A DNA stretch of 63,210 nucleotides from Clostridia bacterium (GCA_017460395.1 JAFUBA010000106.1:1-63210), one strand, 5' to 3'; shown: positions 10,425-21,625, counted from the first letter of the stretch. Notes: generated by a model not told the origin, from the letters alone. Numbers and translations are program-made.

Positions 10425-10938
10425 AGACCGCCACCTCCGAAAGGCGCTCAGCGTTCACGAGGATCGTCTTTTCCTCCACCCGGGTTTCCGGGAAGACCTG
10501 AAGGAGTGCCGGGGCCATCATCTGGCCCTTCGGGGTGCGGAAGACATAGGTGTCCACGGAGCCGTACTGGAGAACATCCCGAAGCTCTCCGATCACGTTT
10601 CCCTTTTCATCCACCGCCTGGCACCCGATGAGGTCCTGAATGTACACGGCGCCATCCTCGAGGGGAGAGGCCTGGTCCCGGCGGATATACAGCTTCCTGT
10701 CCCGGAGCTTCTCCACATCCTCAGGCCCCGTACACCCCTCCAGTGTCAGGTAGGCAAACCCGTCATGGACCCTGGCACAGACGGCCTTTTTCGGGATATA
10801 GCTCCCGTTTTCCTCAAGATACAGCGTGTCCCAGCGCATAAAGTCTTCGATCTCGGATGCATAGGGCCGCACCTTGGCCTGTCCTCTGACGCCCTGGGGA
10901 CGGAGGATCTCACCGATCATAAAAAATTCCTGCAGCAT
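10414..10938 (-). CDS. rimM: 16S rRNA processing protein RimM
   Basis: RimM assists maturation of the 30S head domain and binds S19. The 174-residue protein has the N-terminal barrel (MIGEILRPQGVRGQAKVRPY) and a C-terminal PRC-barrel (VYIQDLIGCQAVDEKGNVIG). ATG at 10938 is preferred; an upstream GTG in frame would add ten residues with no family support. The gene overlaps trmD by 11 bases. In most Bacillota this pair follows rpsP-khpA directly; here it is separate and on the other strand. Confidence 0.95.
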   Translation of the reverse strand: MLQEFFMIGEILRPQGVRGQAKVRPYASEIEDFMRWDTLYLEENGSYIPKKAVCARVHDGFAYLTLEGCTGPEDVEKLRDRKLYIRRDQASPLEDGAVYIQDLIGCQAVDEKGNVIGELRDVLQYGSVDTYVFRTPKGQMMAPALLQVFPETRVEEKTILVNAERLSEVAVYED

Positions 10939-10979
10939 GTCCGTCTCTGCCCCTTCTTCCTGTGGCACTTGTGTTACAA

Positions 10980-11011
10980 ATGAGGCCCCGCCGCTTCTGG
11001 CAGGGCCTCAT
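10980..11011 (-). terminator. Probable terminator downstream of pfkA
   Basis: A perfect 9-base stem (ATGAGGCCC / GGGCCTCAT in plus orientation) lies just after the pfkA stop. Followed on minus by TTTGT, it is a modest intrinsic terminator separating pfkA from rimM. Confidence 0.6.
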
Positions 11012-11023
11012 GGAATGACCTAC

Positions 11024-12073
11024 TTACAGGCTGTTGACCAGATCATAGAGGGGCTTGTTGAAGTCCCGCTTGGCCCGCAGCGCTTCGTCGATCGACTCAT
11101 AGAAGACCCGGCCTTCCTTGACGCCGATGACCTGGTTGCTGATCCCGTCGCGCAGAAGCCTGACGGCCAGATGGCCCGACTCGAAGGCAAACTGGCTGTC
11201 CCGGGCCGTGGGCTCCGCCCCGCGCTGGGTGTAGCCGATGACCGTGGCGCGCACCTCAACGTTGTTGCACAGCCGCTTCATGATCGACGCGAAACGGACA
11301 GCCGAAATGGGCTCGCCCTCATAGCACTTCTTGCCGTGGCTGTTGAGGAAGGTATACATGTCAAAGGGCTCCATGGATTCCCAGCAGCCTTCCGCCACCA
11401 CGATGGTCGCCCGCGTGTTGCCCTTGGCGATCTGCTGGCGCAGCCTGTCTGCCACTTCCTCCACGCTCCATCTGACCTCGGGCACCAGGACGATCTCGGC
11501 GCCCGTGGATGCAGCAGTGGTCAGGGCAATATCGCCGCAGTGGCGGCCCATGACCTCCACCACGGCCGGACGGTCATGGCTTCTGGACGTGGCGCGGATG
11601 GAGCGAACAGCGTTCACGCACACGTTCACCGCCGTGTCATAGCCCAGCGTCATCTCCGTGTAGGCAAGGTCGTTGTCGATGGTGCCCGGGATGCCGATGC
11701 AGTGAATGCCCAGCTTGCACAGATGCTCTGCACCGTGGAAGCTGCCGTCGCCGCCCACCACCACCAGGCCCTCGATATCCATGGCCCTCAGCGTGTTGGC
11801 CGCCACCTCCCGCCAGGCGGGATCCATGAACTCCATGCAACGGGCAGTCCTCAGGTAGGTACCGGGACGGTCCGCAATGTCCAGCACCGTGTCCAGGTGC
11901 ATCTCTTCCATATCATCATAGATGCTGGTCGACTTTCTGAGGAGGCCGTTGTAGCCCCGCTTGATGCCCACCAGCGGCATGCCGTACATGGCCGCGCTCT
12001 TGGCAATGGCCATGACTGCCGCATTCATGCCCGGGCTGTCTCCGCCGCTGGTCAGTACGCCAATCTTTTTCAT
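11024..12073 (-). CDS. pfkA: ATP-dependent 6-phosphofructokinase
   Basis: Phosphorylates fructose 6-phosphate, the committed step of glycolysis. The 349-residue protein starts MKKIGVLTSGGDSPGMNAAV at ATG 12073, with GGAGGG seven bases upstream. Diagnostic residues are Gly in GGDGS and Gly in PGTIDND, which mark ATP rather than pyrophosphate use (PPi enzymes have Asp and Lys there). VVEVMGRHCGD and GYTQRGAEP are also present. At 349 residues it is slightly longer than the 320-residue classical enzyme, with the extra length at the C-terminal end. It is a single gene with its own terminator; with gap and gpmI it gives three glycolytic genes in the window. Confidence 0.95.
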   Translation of the reverse strand: MKKIGVLTSGGDSPGMNAAVMAIAKSAAMYGMPLVGIKRGYNGLLRKSTSIYDDMEEMHLDTVLDIADRPGTYLRTARCMEFMDPAWREVAANTLRAMDIEGLVVVGGDGSFHGAEHLCKLGIHCIGIPGTIDNDLAYTEMTLGYDTAVNVCVNAVRSIRATSRSHDRPAVVEVMGRHCGDIALTTAASTGAEIVLVPEVRWSVEEVADRLRQQIAKGNTRATIVVAEGCWESMEPFDMYTFLNSHGKKCYEGEPISAVRFASIMKRLCNNVEVRATVIGYTQRGAEPTARDSQFAFESGHLAVRLLRDGISNQVIGVKEGRVFYESIDEALRAKRDFNKPLYDLVNSL

Positions 12074-12177
12074 CAAATTCCCTCCAAAATCTGTCTCTGC
12101 CTTGCTGGCAGAAAACCTCGCAAAGTATACCATGCTCTTTTCTCAAAGAAAAGACGGTGAATCACCATCCATCCTTC

Positions 12178-12213
12178 AAAAAAAAGAGGAGTGACGGTAG
12201 GCCGCCGCTCCTC
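12178..12213 (-). terminator. Intrinsic terminator of gdhA
   Basis: On minus, a 10-base stem with one mismatch (GAGGAGCGGC / GTCACTCCTC) is followed by eight T residues, 20 bases after the gdhA stop codon. Confidence 0.85.
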
Positions 12214-12232
12214 CTGAATCACATATTTACAC

Positions 12233-13591
<1,359 letters not shown>

Positions 13592-13618
13592 TCAAAACAC
13601 CGATATATTCAGGATCCA

Positions 13619-13639
13619 GGGAGAGTCTGAAGCTCTCCC
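13619..13639. other. Inverted repeat upstream of gdhA
   Basis: Perfect 7-base arms GGGAGAG / CTCTCCC around a 7-base loop lie 49 bases before the gdhA start codon, in the 135-base dut-gdhA gap. There is no T-run, so it may be a leader hairpin, a weak terminator of dut or an operator; the role is not known. Confidence 0.4.
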
Positions 13640-13705
13640 GCCGCAAAGAATTGTACGGCCCATTTTGCATGATGGCAAGCCATCTCCTGCATTTCTCGTG
13701 TATTT

Positions 13706-14188
13706 CTACGCGCCGGTGGACCCATAGCCGCCGGTGCGCACCTTCCCGTTTTCCTCCTCCTCGGCGAGTCCCACCGGAAGAAAGATGCCCTGGCAGATGC
13801 GCTCTCCCTTTCGGATCACGACCTCTGTATCCATCTGGTGCCGAAGGGCGAGGAGGATGTGTCCCTCGTTGTCCGCCCCGTAGTAGTCGCTGTCGATGAT
13901 GCCCATGGTATTGGCAAGACTGAGCCCCCACTTTCTTCCGAGGGAGGACCTGGGGCAGATCATGAGCATCCAGCCGCGCTCGATGCATGCCCGGATGCCG
14001 GTCGGCACGAGGACGGTCTTTCCTGGTGGGATCGTCACGTCCACCGGCACCACAAAGTCATATCCCGCGCTCCCCGCGGTCGCGCGCCTGGGAAGCGGGA
14101 TGGACTGGAGATCCATGGCACAGGGGAAACCTTCCGTATCCTTTTGGTACTGTCCCTCCGACACCCGCTCAAATCTGGCAATGCTCAT
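13706..14188 (-). CDS. dut: dUTP diphosphatase (dUTPase)
   Basis: Hydrolyses dUTP to dUMP and keeps uracil out of DNA. The 160-residue trimeric-type enzyme shows motif 1 AGYDF, motif 2 PRSSLGRKWG, motif 3 NTMGIIDSDYYG, motif 4 KGERICQGIFLP and the C-terminal motif 5 as RTGGYGSTG. Motif 5 has Thr and Tyr where RGxGGFGSTG is usual. The start at 14188 overlaps the rsmA stop as ATGA, so the two are coupled. Confidence 0.94.
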   Translation of the reverse strand: MSIARFERVSEGQYQKDTEGFPCAMDLQSIPLPRRATAGSAGYDFVVPVDVTIPPGKTVLVPTGIRACIERGWMLMICPRSSLGRKWGLSLANTMGIIDSDYYGADNEGHILLALRHQMDTEVVIRKGERICQGIFLPVGLAEEEENGKVRTGGYGSTGA

Positions 14189-15036
14189 GCGTTTTCCTCC
14201 GCCTTCCTCTGCGTCCATGCGTCCGCGAGCCGCCCCAGCTCCTCAAGCGTCAGCTTTTCTCCCCGTACCTTCGTGTCGAGGCCCGCCTGCTCCATGAGCG
14301 ATACTGCTGCATCCCGCTCCAGGTGCAGCGCGGCACACAGACCGTTGGTCATGGTCTTTCTGCGAAGGGCAAAGGCCGCCTGCGCGATCCGGAAAAAATC
14401 CTCCTCCGACTGTACCCTGACGGCGCGCTCCCTTCGCACCGGCATCACCACGAAGGCGGAATCCACCTTCGGCACCGGGGTAAAGCAGCTGGCCGGCACG
14501 TCCATGGCAAGGAAGGGCTCGCAGTAGTACTGGCACTTGACCGCCAGCATGCCCCACCCTTCATCGCCGGGGGACGAGAGGATCTTGTCCGCGACCTCCT
14601 TCTGGACCATGACGGCGATCCGATGGAGGGAATCCTTTTCCTCCAGAAGGCGCATGATCAGGGGCGTTGTGATGTAATAGGGGATGTTGGCCACCACAGA
14701 GTACGGATGCCGGAGGGCGCGCGTGAGCTCCCCGTAGTTCATGCTCAGGGCATCGCCCTCCACGAGCGTGAAGTTCTCCTCGTGCTCCATGGATACCCGA
14801 AGGATCGGGATCAGACGCTCGTCCAGCTCCACGCTCATCACCGCATGCGCGCGCCTGCACAGATGCTTTGTCAGCGTGCCGCTGCCGGGCCCGATCTCGA
14901 CCACATCGTCCTCCTCTGTGACCCCGCTGGCCTCTGCGATCGCAGAAAGCAGGTCGTCATCGTAGATGAAGTTCTGTCCAAGGCCCTGCTTGTACCGAAG
15001 CTGACTGTCCCGGATCCGTTCTTTTGATTTGCTCAT
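14185..15036 (-). CDS. rsmA: 16S rRNA A1518/A1519 dimethyltransferase RsmA (KsgA)
   Basis: Dimethylates two adenines near the 3' end of 16S rRNA late in 30S assembly. The 283 residues carry LGQNFIYDDDLLSAIA, the SAM motif VVEIGPGSGTLT and the catalytic NIPYYITTPL. The ATG at 15036 has AGGA six bases upstream. It is followed by dut with a 4-base overlap. The C-terminal helical domain is complete. Confidence 0.96.
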   Translation of the reverse strand: MSKSKERIRDSQLRYKQGLGQNFIYDDDLLSAIAEASGVTEEDDVVEIGPGSGTLTKHLCRRAHAVMSVELDERLIPILRVSMEHEENFTLVEGDALSMNYGELTRALRHPYSVVANIPYYITTPLIMRLLEEKDSLHRIAVMVQKEVADKILSSPGDEGWGMLAVKCQYYCEPFLAMDVPASCFTPVPKVDSAFVVMPVRRERAVRVQSEEDFFRIAQAAFALRRKTMTNGLCAALHLERDAAVSLMEQAGLDTKVRGEKLTLEELGRLADAWTQRKAEENA

Positions 15037-15055
15037 ACATATCCTGCGCTTTCCC

Positions 15056-15088
15056 AAAAAAGGGACAGACAGATGCTCTGCCTGTCCC
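15056..15088 (-). terminator. Intrinsic terminator of pepC
   Basis: On minus, GGGACAG and CTGTCCC form a stem extended by CAGA/TCTG past one mismatch, followed by six T residues, just after the pepC stop. Confidence 0.8.
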
Positions 15089-15095
15089 GCAATGA

Positions 15096-16436
15096 TTATT
15101 CTGCCAGTGTACCCATGGGATCCCAGGGATCCAGCACCTTCGGCTCCTTCTCCGCATCCCCGGCCGCATCGCCCAGGTACTTTTTCAGCACGGCTGCCTG
15201 GTACACATACTGATCGAACCAGCTGTCCGAGCAGATGTAATAGCCCTTCTTGCCGTTCTCATCGCCCCAGGAGTTTTCGATCTTCCAGCGGTTGGGCACG
15301 CCGTCCTTCAGGTTCACGCCGGTGATCACCATGGCATGGTTCATGGCGGAGAACCCGTAGTCCAGGGCATCCTCCTTGCTGATCTCAAGGTCCAGGCCCG
15401 TCAGGAGGGAGGCATTGTAGGACTGATCGTCCCACACGCCCTTCTTTCTGTCACCGTACTTGCCCACGTCGCTGCCAAACCACACCACCTGGCCGTCCTG
15501 CAGCTGGCGGATGATGGCGGCCTTGAATTCCTGAAGGGGCAGGTTCAGATGGCGCACCTGGCGCCCTCCGGCCACGTTCCCAAGGTAGCGGACCGTATAG
15601 GTCTCGTGGTAGGGCTTGTCTTTGGTGGGGGCATGAATCAGGCTAACCGCGTCCCGGACCAGGTCCATGACGTAGCGGTCCGCAAAGGACCTGGGCGTGA
15701 AGCCCTCCTCGAGGTGATAATTGTCGTCCTTGTCCACATACTCAAAGTCGAACTTCTCCGGCGGATTCCCGTAGCAGCTGCAGAGGAAGGCGTAGATCTT
15801 CCCGAGCATCTCCTCCTTTGTCTTCTGGATCTCCTCCTGCGCTTTTCCCTCCTGCACCATCTGCCGAAGCTTTACGGCGCACACCTTCAGATTCCTGTTC
15901 AGCACATGGTTCATGCCCTGGGTGTGGGAGGACTGGAAGGTCTCATCGAAGACATCCTTTGGCACCACGCCGTATTTTTCCACGATGTTGGCAAACATGT
16001 CCCACTGTCCGCCGTCATGGACACCGGTCGCCAGAATGAATGACACGGTCCTGTCGTCGGTGGGCAGATCGGCCGTATCCAGGATGCTCTCCAGGAAATA
16101 GTTGGCCCGCTCGAACTTGTCCCAGAAGGCAAGGTAGCTCTGGGAGAGCTCGAACCCATCGAGATTCAGCTCCTTTGCGATCTTCTCGCGCAGCACGTTG
16201 GCTGCGGCAAACAGCCAGCAGCGCCCGGATCTTTCCTGATTGGTCACCGGCAGCGTCTTGATCTCCACGGAGAACTTGTGCCGCATTTTTGCGGCCGACT
16301 CCGTGACCACATCCACATCGTTCAGATCCGTCCTGGAAAGGGCCATGGCGGCAAGTGTGCGCATGGGATCTCCGCTCGCCTGCTTCTGAAAGAGGGACAC
16401 GGACTCACATGTGATCGGTGAAAAAGCCATTTTCAT
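15096..16436 (-). CDS. pepC: Aminopeptidase C (bleomycin hydrolase family)
   Basis: An intracellular papain-like aminopeptidase of family C1B. About 446 residues carry catalytic Cys in GRCWLFAAANVLREK, His in NHAMVITGVNL and Asn in ENSWGDENGKKGYY, and a long C-terminal end as in homohexameric PepC. Three in-frame ATGs (16439, 16436, 16430) follow AGGAGG; 16436 or 16430 give acceptable spacing, so the start is uncertain by two residues. It is monocistronic. Confidence 0.95.
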   Translation of the reverse strand: MKMAFSPITCESVSLFQKQASGDPMRTLAAMALSRTDLNDVDVVTESAAKMRHKFSVEIKTLPVTNQERSGRCWLFAAANVLREKIAKELNLDGFELSQSYLAFWDKFERANYFLESILDTADLPTDDRTVSFILATGVHDGGQWDMFANIVEKYGVVPKDVFDETFQSSHTQGMNHVLNRNLKVCAVKLRQMVQEGKAQEEIQKTKEEMLGKIYAFLCSCYGNPPEKFDFEYVDKDDNYHLEEGFTPRSFADRYVMDLVRDAVSLIHAPTKDKPYHETYTVRYLGNVAGGRQVRHLNLPLQEFKAAIIRQLQDGQVVWFGSDVGKYGDRKKGVWDDQSYNASLLTGLDLEISKEDALDYGFSAMNHAMVITGVNLKDGVPNRWKIENSWGDENGKKGYYICSDSWFDQYVYQAAVLKKYLGDAAGDAEKEPKVLDPWDPMGTLAE

Positions 16437-16496
16437 CATTCCTCCTGAAAAATAAATTCCTGTTCGCGTTTATCTTAAGTCTGCCGGGGGAAAACG

Positions 16497-17153
16497 TCAA
16501 CGCCTGCCCCGCGCTGCCCGGGTTTTCTTTTTCTGCTGCCGCCGCTCCCTCAGATCTTCCTTGATGGTCGTGTAGTCCCGCTCAAAGAGCTCCTCGGAAA
16601 CCTGCCGCTGCAGCCTGCCCTCCGGCACCCGGCTGATGAGGACCGCCTCGACATACTTTTTGCCCTTGTCCTGGTACTTTGGAAGCGCGTTCAGTGCCAG
16701 CAGATGGTCCAGCTCCCTTCTCCACATCATCGACAGCTTTTTCCCCATCTCGCGCTTCGGGTTGTCCTTTGCCTCCCGCACCACCTCAAAGTGGAGCCTT
16801 CCGTCCCGAACGCCCGGGTGCAGGTCCTCCGCCACGATGATCCCCCATGTGTCCGGCACGTGCTCTGCAATGTGCTTTTCGTGGCTCTTGCCCACGACCA
16901 CGTAGTTTTTATCCCAGTATCGGTCGTAGTCCTTCACCTGGGAGGTGAGCCTTGCATAGGTGTCGGCATCGCTCTTGATCTCGATCCCGCATACGCCCCA
17001 CTCCGTCACCATCAGGGCATCTGCCCTCGAGCGTCCCATGACCTTCTCCTCGATGATCCTGACCTTCCCGTAGCGCTCCTCCAGAAAGAAATAGAGCGGC
17101 TCCCGGATGTCCTCATCGTGAAGCGGCCGCACATCGTCCATTGTGTTTTCCAT
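16497..17153 (-). CDS. sce7726-like protein (putative PD-(D/E)XK fold)
   Basis: The 218-residue protein matches the sce7726 family pattern: DIREPLYFFLEERYG, a Glu-rich strand, RADALMV, then GIEIKSDADTYARL, YDRYWDKNYVVVG and WGIIVAED. The Glu/Asp and EIK arrangement (about residues 35-62) resembles the core of PD-(D/E)XK nucleases, so nuclease activity is plausible but not shown. The C-terminal end is very basic (QQKKKTRAARGRR), suiting nucleic-acid binding. ATG 17153 has AGGAGG seven bases upstream. Family members are often in phage or accessory contexts; here it stands alone, divergent from lacZ. Confidence 0.75.
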   Translation of the reverse strand: MENTMDDVRPLHDEDIREPLYFFLEERYGKVRIIEEKVMGRSRADALMVTEWGVCGIEIKSDADTYARLTSQVKDYDRYWDKNYVVVGKSHEKHIAEHVPDTWGIIVAEDLHPGVRDGRLHFEVVREAKDNPKREMGKKLSMMWRRELDHLLALNALPKYQDKGKKYVEAVLISRVPEGRLQRQVSEELFERDYTTIKEDLRERRQQKKKTRAARGRR

Positions 17154-17215
17154 GCCAGTCCCTCCTGAATGCACAACCATAAAGAACAATAGAACAATAT
17201 GCCTCGGGACGGCAG

Positions 17216-17244
17216 ATGACAAGAACCTTTCAATCCGATATAAT
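17216..17244 (+). promoter_or_regulatory. Probable promoter of lacZ
   Basis: ATGACA (17216-17221), a 17-base spacer and a perfect TATAAT (17239-17244), 50 bases before the lacZ start codon. No palindromic operator or obvious cre site was found around it. Confidence 0.55.
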
Positions 17245-17294
17245 GCCCCCGCAGATATCCCTTTATCCTACATGATCAGCAGGAGGGTGACCTT

Positions 17295-20276
17295 ATGGAT
17301 TTTTCTCTTGAGTGGCTGAAGGATCCCACCGTCTTTTCCGTCGGTGAGCTGGATCCTGTCTCAGACCATCTGTTCTATCGCGACGATCTGGAAGCGCTGG
17401 ATGAATCTTCCTCCCTCGTCCGCTCTCTGGACGGTCCCTGGCACGCGGAGTATGTGTCGCGCCCCGAGGATGCCCGGGATGTGCTCCTTTCCTCCGATCG
17501 ACTGGATGACGAGCTCCCCGTGGCCCAGCTGCCCTGTGAGTTCCAGCTGCAGAATCCCGAGTGGGACGCGCCGCAGTATGTCAATGTCCAGTATCCCTGG
17601 GACGGCTACCACGATCTGACGCCGCCTCAGATTCCTCAGGACAGAAATCCCACCGTCACCGTTTTCAGAACCCTGACCCTCACCAAAGAGGATCTTCGCT
17701 CCCCGCGCCTGGTGCTCACCGTCGGCGCCGCCGAGAGCGCCATGGCCCTTTTTGTGAACGGCCAGTTTGTGGGATACGCAGCCGACAGCTTTGATCCCCA
17801 CCGCTTTGACATTACGCCCTTCGTCCACGAGGGCGACAACCGTCTCGCCATCCGGGTCTTCAAATTCTGCGCGGGCACATGGATCAACAGCCAGGACTTC
17901 TGGCGCTACAGCGGCATCCACCGCTCCGTGACCCTGACGCTGGAACCGGAGAGCCACCTTGAGGACTTGAAGGTGCTGACACCTCTTTCCCATGATTACC
18001 ATGACGCAGACGTCTCCCTCACCATGCGCATCCTCCGCCCCCGCGGCACGGTGAAGGTGGAGCTTCTGGATGCAGACAGCCAGGAGGTGGCCTCCCTGGA
18101 GGTGCCATCCGCTGAGACCGTCGCCCTCTCCCTCCCTGTGCCGGACGCCAGTCTCTGGAGCGCGGAGGACCCCTACCTCTACCGCCTCATCGTGACGCTT
18201 CTGGACGATGACCGGGAGATCGATGAGGTGACGTATGAGTCCGTGGGCATCCGGCAGTTTGAGATGATCGACAGGATCATGTGCCTCAACGGAAAGCGGA
18301 TCGTCTTCCACGGCGTCAACCGGCACGAGTTCGACCGCTTCACCGGCCGCGTGGTGTCAGAGGAGACGACCCTGCACGATCTTGAGCTCATGAAAAACCA
18401 CAACATCAACGCGGTCCGCACGAGCCACTATCCGAACACGTCCCACTTCTACCGTCTCTGTGACCGGCTCGGACTGTATGTGATCGATGAGAACAACATG
18501 GAGAGCCACGGTTCCTGGGCAAGGCAGAACCGGGACCGGGTCGTGCCCGGCGACCGGCCCGAGTGGCTGGACCTCATCCTCTACCGCGGGCGCAACATGG
18601 TGGAGCGGGACAAGAACCACGCCTGCGTGCTTCTTTGGAGCTGCGGCAATGAGTCCTTCGGCGGAAAAGACATCTACCTGCTCTCTGAGATGTTCCGCAG
18701 TCTGGACCCTTCCCGCCTCGTCCACTATGAGGGCGTGGCCAATGATCCCCGCTATCCCGACACCACCGATGTCTACAGCCGGATGTACTTCAGGGTCCGG
18801 GACATCGTGAACTATCTGGAGCACGATCCTGACAAGCCCTTCATCAACTGCGAGTTCTCCCACGCCATGGGCAATTCCTGCGGCGGCATCGGGCTGTACA
18901 CGGACCTGGAGGACCGCTATCCCATGTACCAGGGCGGCTTCATCTGGGACTTCATCGATCAGGGCCTGGCCCAGCAGCTCCCGGACGGCACCTGGCGCGA
19001 CGCCTATGGCGGCGACTTTGAGGACCGTCCCTGCGACTGGAACTTCATCGCCAACGGCATCGTGTACTCGGACCGTACCGCATCCCCGAAGCTCCCCGAG
19101 GTGGCCTATGTCTATCGGGATGTGGACCTGATGCCCGACAGGACCGGCCTCACCGTCCGCTCCCGCCGCATCTTTACCACCCTGGAAAACCTCGTCATCG
19201 CCTGGACCGTCTATGCCGACATGCAGGAGGTGTGCCGCGGCACGCTGACCGCGTCGGCCCTGGAGCCCGGCTGCTCCATGCACCTTGCCCTGCCCCTTGA
19301 GTGCGTGGACTTTGAAGGGCACGAGGTGATCATCACCGCGGGCCTCTATCATGAGGGCGAGAACCGCCTGCCCACCGGCGAGGCGCTCTCCTGGGGCGAA
19401 AAGCGTTTCGGACAGGCACCCGAGCGCGCGCTCTCCAAAGAGATGGACCTTGTGCAGGGCGACACCAATGCATCCCTTCGCACCTCTTCCCTCAGCTGCC
19501 TTTTCGAGTACGCAAAAGGCCTCATCTCCCTCAGGGACCGCGCAGGACGGGAGCTGCTTCTCGCAGCGCCTGAGCTCTCCCTCTTCCGCGCACCCACCGA
19601 CAACGATGTCGGCAACGGCGACAACCGCCGCCAGGGGATCTGGCAGGCCGTGAGCCGCTGCAGCGCCCTCTCGCGCCCCGAGGTTTCGGGCGGCACCATC
19701 ACCTGGACGTACGCCTGCGACCTCCTGCCCGGCATGGATCTTCGTCTCTCCTGCACCGCCCATGAAAAGGAGCTTGTCTGGAACCTTTCCTGGCGCGGCA
19801 TGCAGGATCTGCCGGATTTCCCGGCCTTCGGCCTGTCCTTCCGTCTGTCTCCCCGCTACCACGCCGTGTCCTACTTCGGCTTTGGCCCAGGGGAAATGTA
19901 CGTGGACCGCTGCCGCAGCGCCCAGAGTGGCTGGCATTCCTTTGAGGCGTCCACCAACATCGCCCGCTACATCCGCCCCCAGGAGAGCGGAAACCGCATG
20001 GGTGTGAAGGTCCTGCAGGTGCTGGACGATGAGGGCAGGGGCATCGAGATCGAGGGCGACGGCCTGGAGGTCAACGTGTCCCCCTATCTTCCCGAGCACC
20101 TCGCCGCCGCCCGCCACCCCCACGAGCTGCCGCCCGTCTCCCAGACCTTCCTGGACGTGGCCCTCTTCCGCAAGGGCGTGGGCGGTGACGATTCCTGGGG
20201 CGCTCCGGTGCTCCCGGAATTCACCTATCCATCCAGCCGATCCTATGAGCTCACCTTCGTGATGCGCGGCATTTAA
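17295..20276 (+). CDS. lacZ: Beta-galactosidase, glycoside hydrolase family 2 (LacZ type)
   Basis: Hydrolyses terminal beta-galactosides such as lactose. The 993 residues match the five-domain LacZ layout: N-terminal jelly roll, GH2 immunoglobulin-like domains, TIM barrel with [13 protein letters not shown], acid/base Glu in [12 protein letters not shown], nucleophile Glu in [13 protein letters not shown], and the C-terminal beta-sandwich (small chain) including [13 protein letters not shown]. No signal peptide, so it is cytoplasmic. GGAGGG precedes the ATG. No sugar transporter is adjacent, so uptake must be encoded elsewhere. Confidence 0.97.
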   Translation: MDFSLEWLKDPTVFSVGELDPVSDHLFYRDDLEALDESSSLVRSLDGPWHAEYVSRPEDARDVLLSSDRLDDELPVAQLPCEFQLQNPEWDAPQYVNVQYPWDGYHDLTPPQIPQDRNPTVTVFRTLTLTKEDLRSPRLVLTVGAAESAMALFVNGQFVGYAADSFDPHRFDITPFVHEGDNRLAIRVFKFCAGTWINSQDFWRYSGIHRSVTLTLEPESHLEDLKVLTPLSHDYHDADVSLTMRILRPRGTVKVELLDADSQEVASLEVPSAETVALSLPVPDASLWSAEDPYLYRLIVTLLDDDREIDEVTYESVGIRQFEMIDRIMCLNGKRIVFHGVNRHEFDRFTGRVVSEETTLHDLELMKNHNINAVRTSHYPNTSHFYRLCDRLGLYVIDENNMESHGSWARQNRDRVVPGDRPEWLDLILYRGRNMVERDKNHACVLLWSCGNESFGGKDIYLLSEMFRSLDPSRLVHYEGVANDPRYPDTTDVYSRMYFRVRDIVNYLEHDPDKPFINCEFSHAMGNSCGGIGLYTDLEDRYPMYQGGFIWDFIDQGLAQQLPDGTWRDAYGGDFEDRPCDWNFIANGIVYSDRTASPKLPEVAYVYRDVDLMPDRTGLTVRSRRIFTTLENLVIAWTVYADMQEVCRGTLTASALEPGCSMHLALPLECVDFEGHEVIITAGLYHEGENRLPTGEALSWGEKRFGQAPERALSKEMDLVQGDTNASLRTSSLSCLFEYAKGLISLRDRAGRELLLAAPELSLFRAPTDNDVGNGDNRRQGIWQAVSRCSALSRPEVSGGTITWTYACDLLPGMDLRLSCTAHEKELVWNLSWRGMQDLPDFPAFGLSFRLSPRYHAVSYFGFGPGEMYVDRCRSAQSGWHSFEASTNIARYIRPQESGNRMGVKVLQVLDDEGRGIEIEGDGLEVNVSPYLPEHLAAARHPHELPPVSQTFLDVALFRKGVGGDDSWGAPVLPEFTYPSSRSYELTFVMRGI

Positions 20277-20308
20277 TCCGAATATTCAGACCAATAATTT
20301 TGTTTAAA

Positions 20309-20364
20309 ATTCGCCTTTTGAGGGCCGTGCGCAACTTTTTTGCCTCGGTTTTCAAAAGGCGAAT
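20309..20364. other. 13-bp inverted repeat between lacZ and recA
   Basis: Perfect 13-base arms (ATTCGCCTTTTGA at 20309-20321 and its complement at 20352-20364) enclose 30 bases. No long T-run follows, so it is a poor terminator. The right arm lies about 76 bases before recA and could be part of the recA leader or an operator. Confidence 0.55.
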
Positions 20365-20386
20365 TGTTATATTTGCCCCGTCACGA

Positions 20387-20400
20387 GGAACACATATTTC
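20387..20400. promoter_or_regulatory. Candidate LexA (SOS) box of recA
   Basis: GGAACACATATTTC matches the Gram-positive LexA/DinR consensus CGAACRNRYGTTYC at 12 of 14 positions and sits 41 bases before the recA start, where SOS boxes are usual. The two mismatches weaken the case, and no LexA gene is in the window. Confidence 0.4.
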
Positions 20401-20440
20401 AGCTGCACAGCAGCTGCTGACTGAGAAAGGGGATACATAT

Positions 20441-21625
20441 ATGGCATCCAAGAAGAGTGAAAAGGCCGATCTGAAGCCGACGGTCACCCTTGCCTCCGAT
20501 AAAGAAGAAAAGCTCAAGGCGATTGAGCGCACCCTGGCCAGCCTGGACAAGCAGTTCGGCGCCGGCACGGTGATGAAGCTTGGCGAAAACAATGCCATCG
20601 GCAACATCGAGGTCATTCCCACCGGCATCATGACCCTGGATGCCGCCCTCGGTGTCGGCGGCGTGCCCCGGGGAAGGATCGTGGAGATCTACGGACCTGA
20701 ATCCTCCGGTAAGACCACCGTCGCCCTGACCATCGTCGCCCAGGCCCAGAAGTCCGGCGGCTTCTGCGCCTTCGTGGACGCAGAGCATGCCCTGGATCCC
20801 AGCTACGCTCAGAAGCTCGGCGTGAACATTCAGGACCTGTACATTTCCCAGCCCGACAACGGCGAGCAGGCCCTGGAGGTCACAGAGGCTCTGGTCCGCT
20901 CCGGCGCCATCGACGTCGTGGTCATCGACTCTGTGGCAGCCCTGGTGCCCAAGGCGGAAATCGACGGCGTCATGGGCGACAGCTTCGTGGGTCTGCAGGC
21001 CCGCCTCATGTCCCAGGCCCTCAGAAAGCTCACGGGCATCATCAACAAGACCGGGTGCGTGGCCATCTTCATCAACCAGCTGCGCGAGAAGGTCGGTGTG
21101 ATGTACGGGAATCCTGAGACCACCACCGGCGGCCGCGCCCTCAAGTTCTACTCCTCCGTCCGCCTCGATGTGCGCAAGGGGGAGACCATCAAGAACGGCT
21201 CCGAGCTCATCGGTGCCCACACCCGCGTGAAGGTGGTCAAGAACAAGGTGGCTCCGCCCTTCCGCCTGGCCGAGTTCGACATCATCTTCGGCGAGGGCAT
21301 CAGCCGCGAGGGCACGCTTTTGGACATTGCCGTAGAACATGATATCATTCACAAGTCCGGTGCCTGGTTCTCCTTCAAGGACGAGCGGATCGCCCAGGGC
21401 CGCGACAACACCCGTCTGTATCTGGTCCAGCATCCCGACATGCTGGCAGAAGTCGAGGCCCTCGTGCGCGAGAAGCTCTTCTCCGGGGATCCCAAGGATA
21501 CCCCTGTCGCCCCGCCTGCCACCGACGACGATACAGGGACGGATGCAGACGAGGAGGAAGACGAACTCCTCGACATGCTGGATATCAGCGATGAGGAGGG
21601 CGAGGTGGACGACCTGGATCTGTGA
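20441..21625 (+). CDS. recA: Recombinase RecA
   Basis: Strand-exchange ATPase and SOS co-protease. The 394 residues contain Walker [10 protein letters not shown], the [15 protein letters not shown] signature, [17 protein letters not shown], and [20 protein letters not shown]. The C-terminal tail is strongly acidic ([20 protein letters not shown]), as in many RecAs, where it damps DNA binding. GAAAGGGG precedes ATG 20441. A transglutaminase-like gene follows after 54 bases. Confidence 0.98.
   Translation: MASKKSEKADLKPTVTLASDKEEKLKAIERTLASLDKQFGAGTVMKLGENNAIGNIEVIPTGIMTLDAALGVGGVPRGRIVEIYGPESSGKTTVALTIVAQAQKSGGFCAFVDAEHALDPSYAQKLGVNIQDLYISQPDNGEQALEVTEALVRSGAIDVVVIDSVAALVPKAEIDGVMGDSFVGLQARLMSQALRKLTGIINKTGCVAIFINQLREKVGVMYGNPETTTGGRALKFYSSVRLDVRKGETIKNGSELIGAHTRVKVVKNKVAPPFRLAEFDIIFGEGISREGTLLDIAVEHDIIHKSGAWFSFKDERIAQGRDNTRLYLVQHPDMLAEVEALVREKLFSGDPKDTPVAPPATDDDTGTDADEEEDELLDMLDISDEEGEVDDLDL

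Noticed and set aside
18357-20123. 588-codon open frame antisense to lacZ
   Set aside because: Low-complexity Gly/Ala/Val/His composition typical of an antisense shadow; the catalytic motifs of LacZ are on plus.
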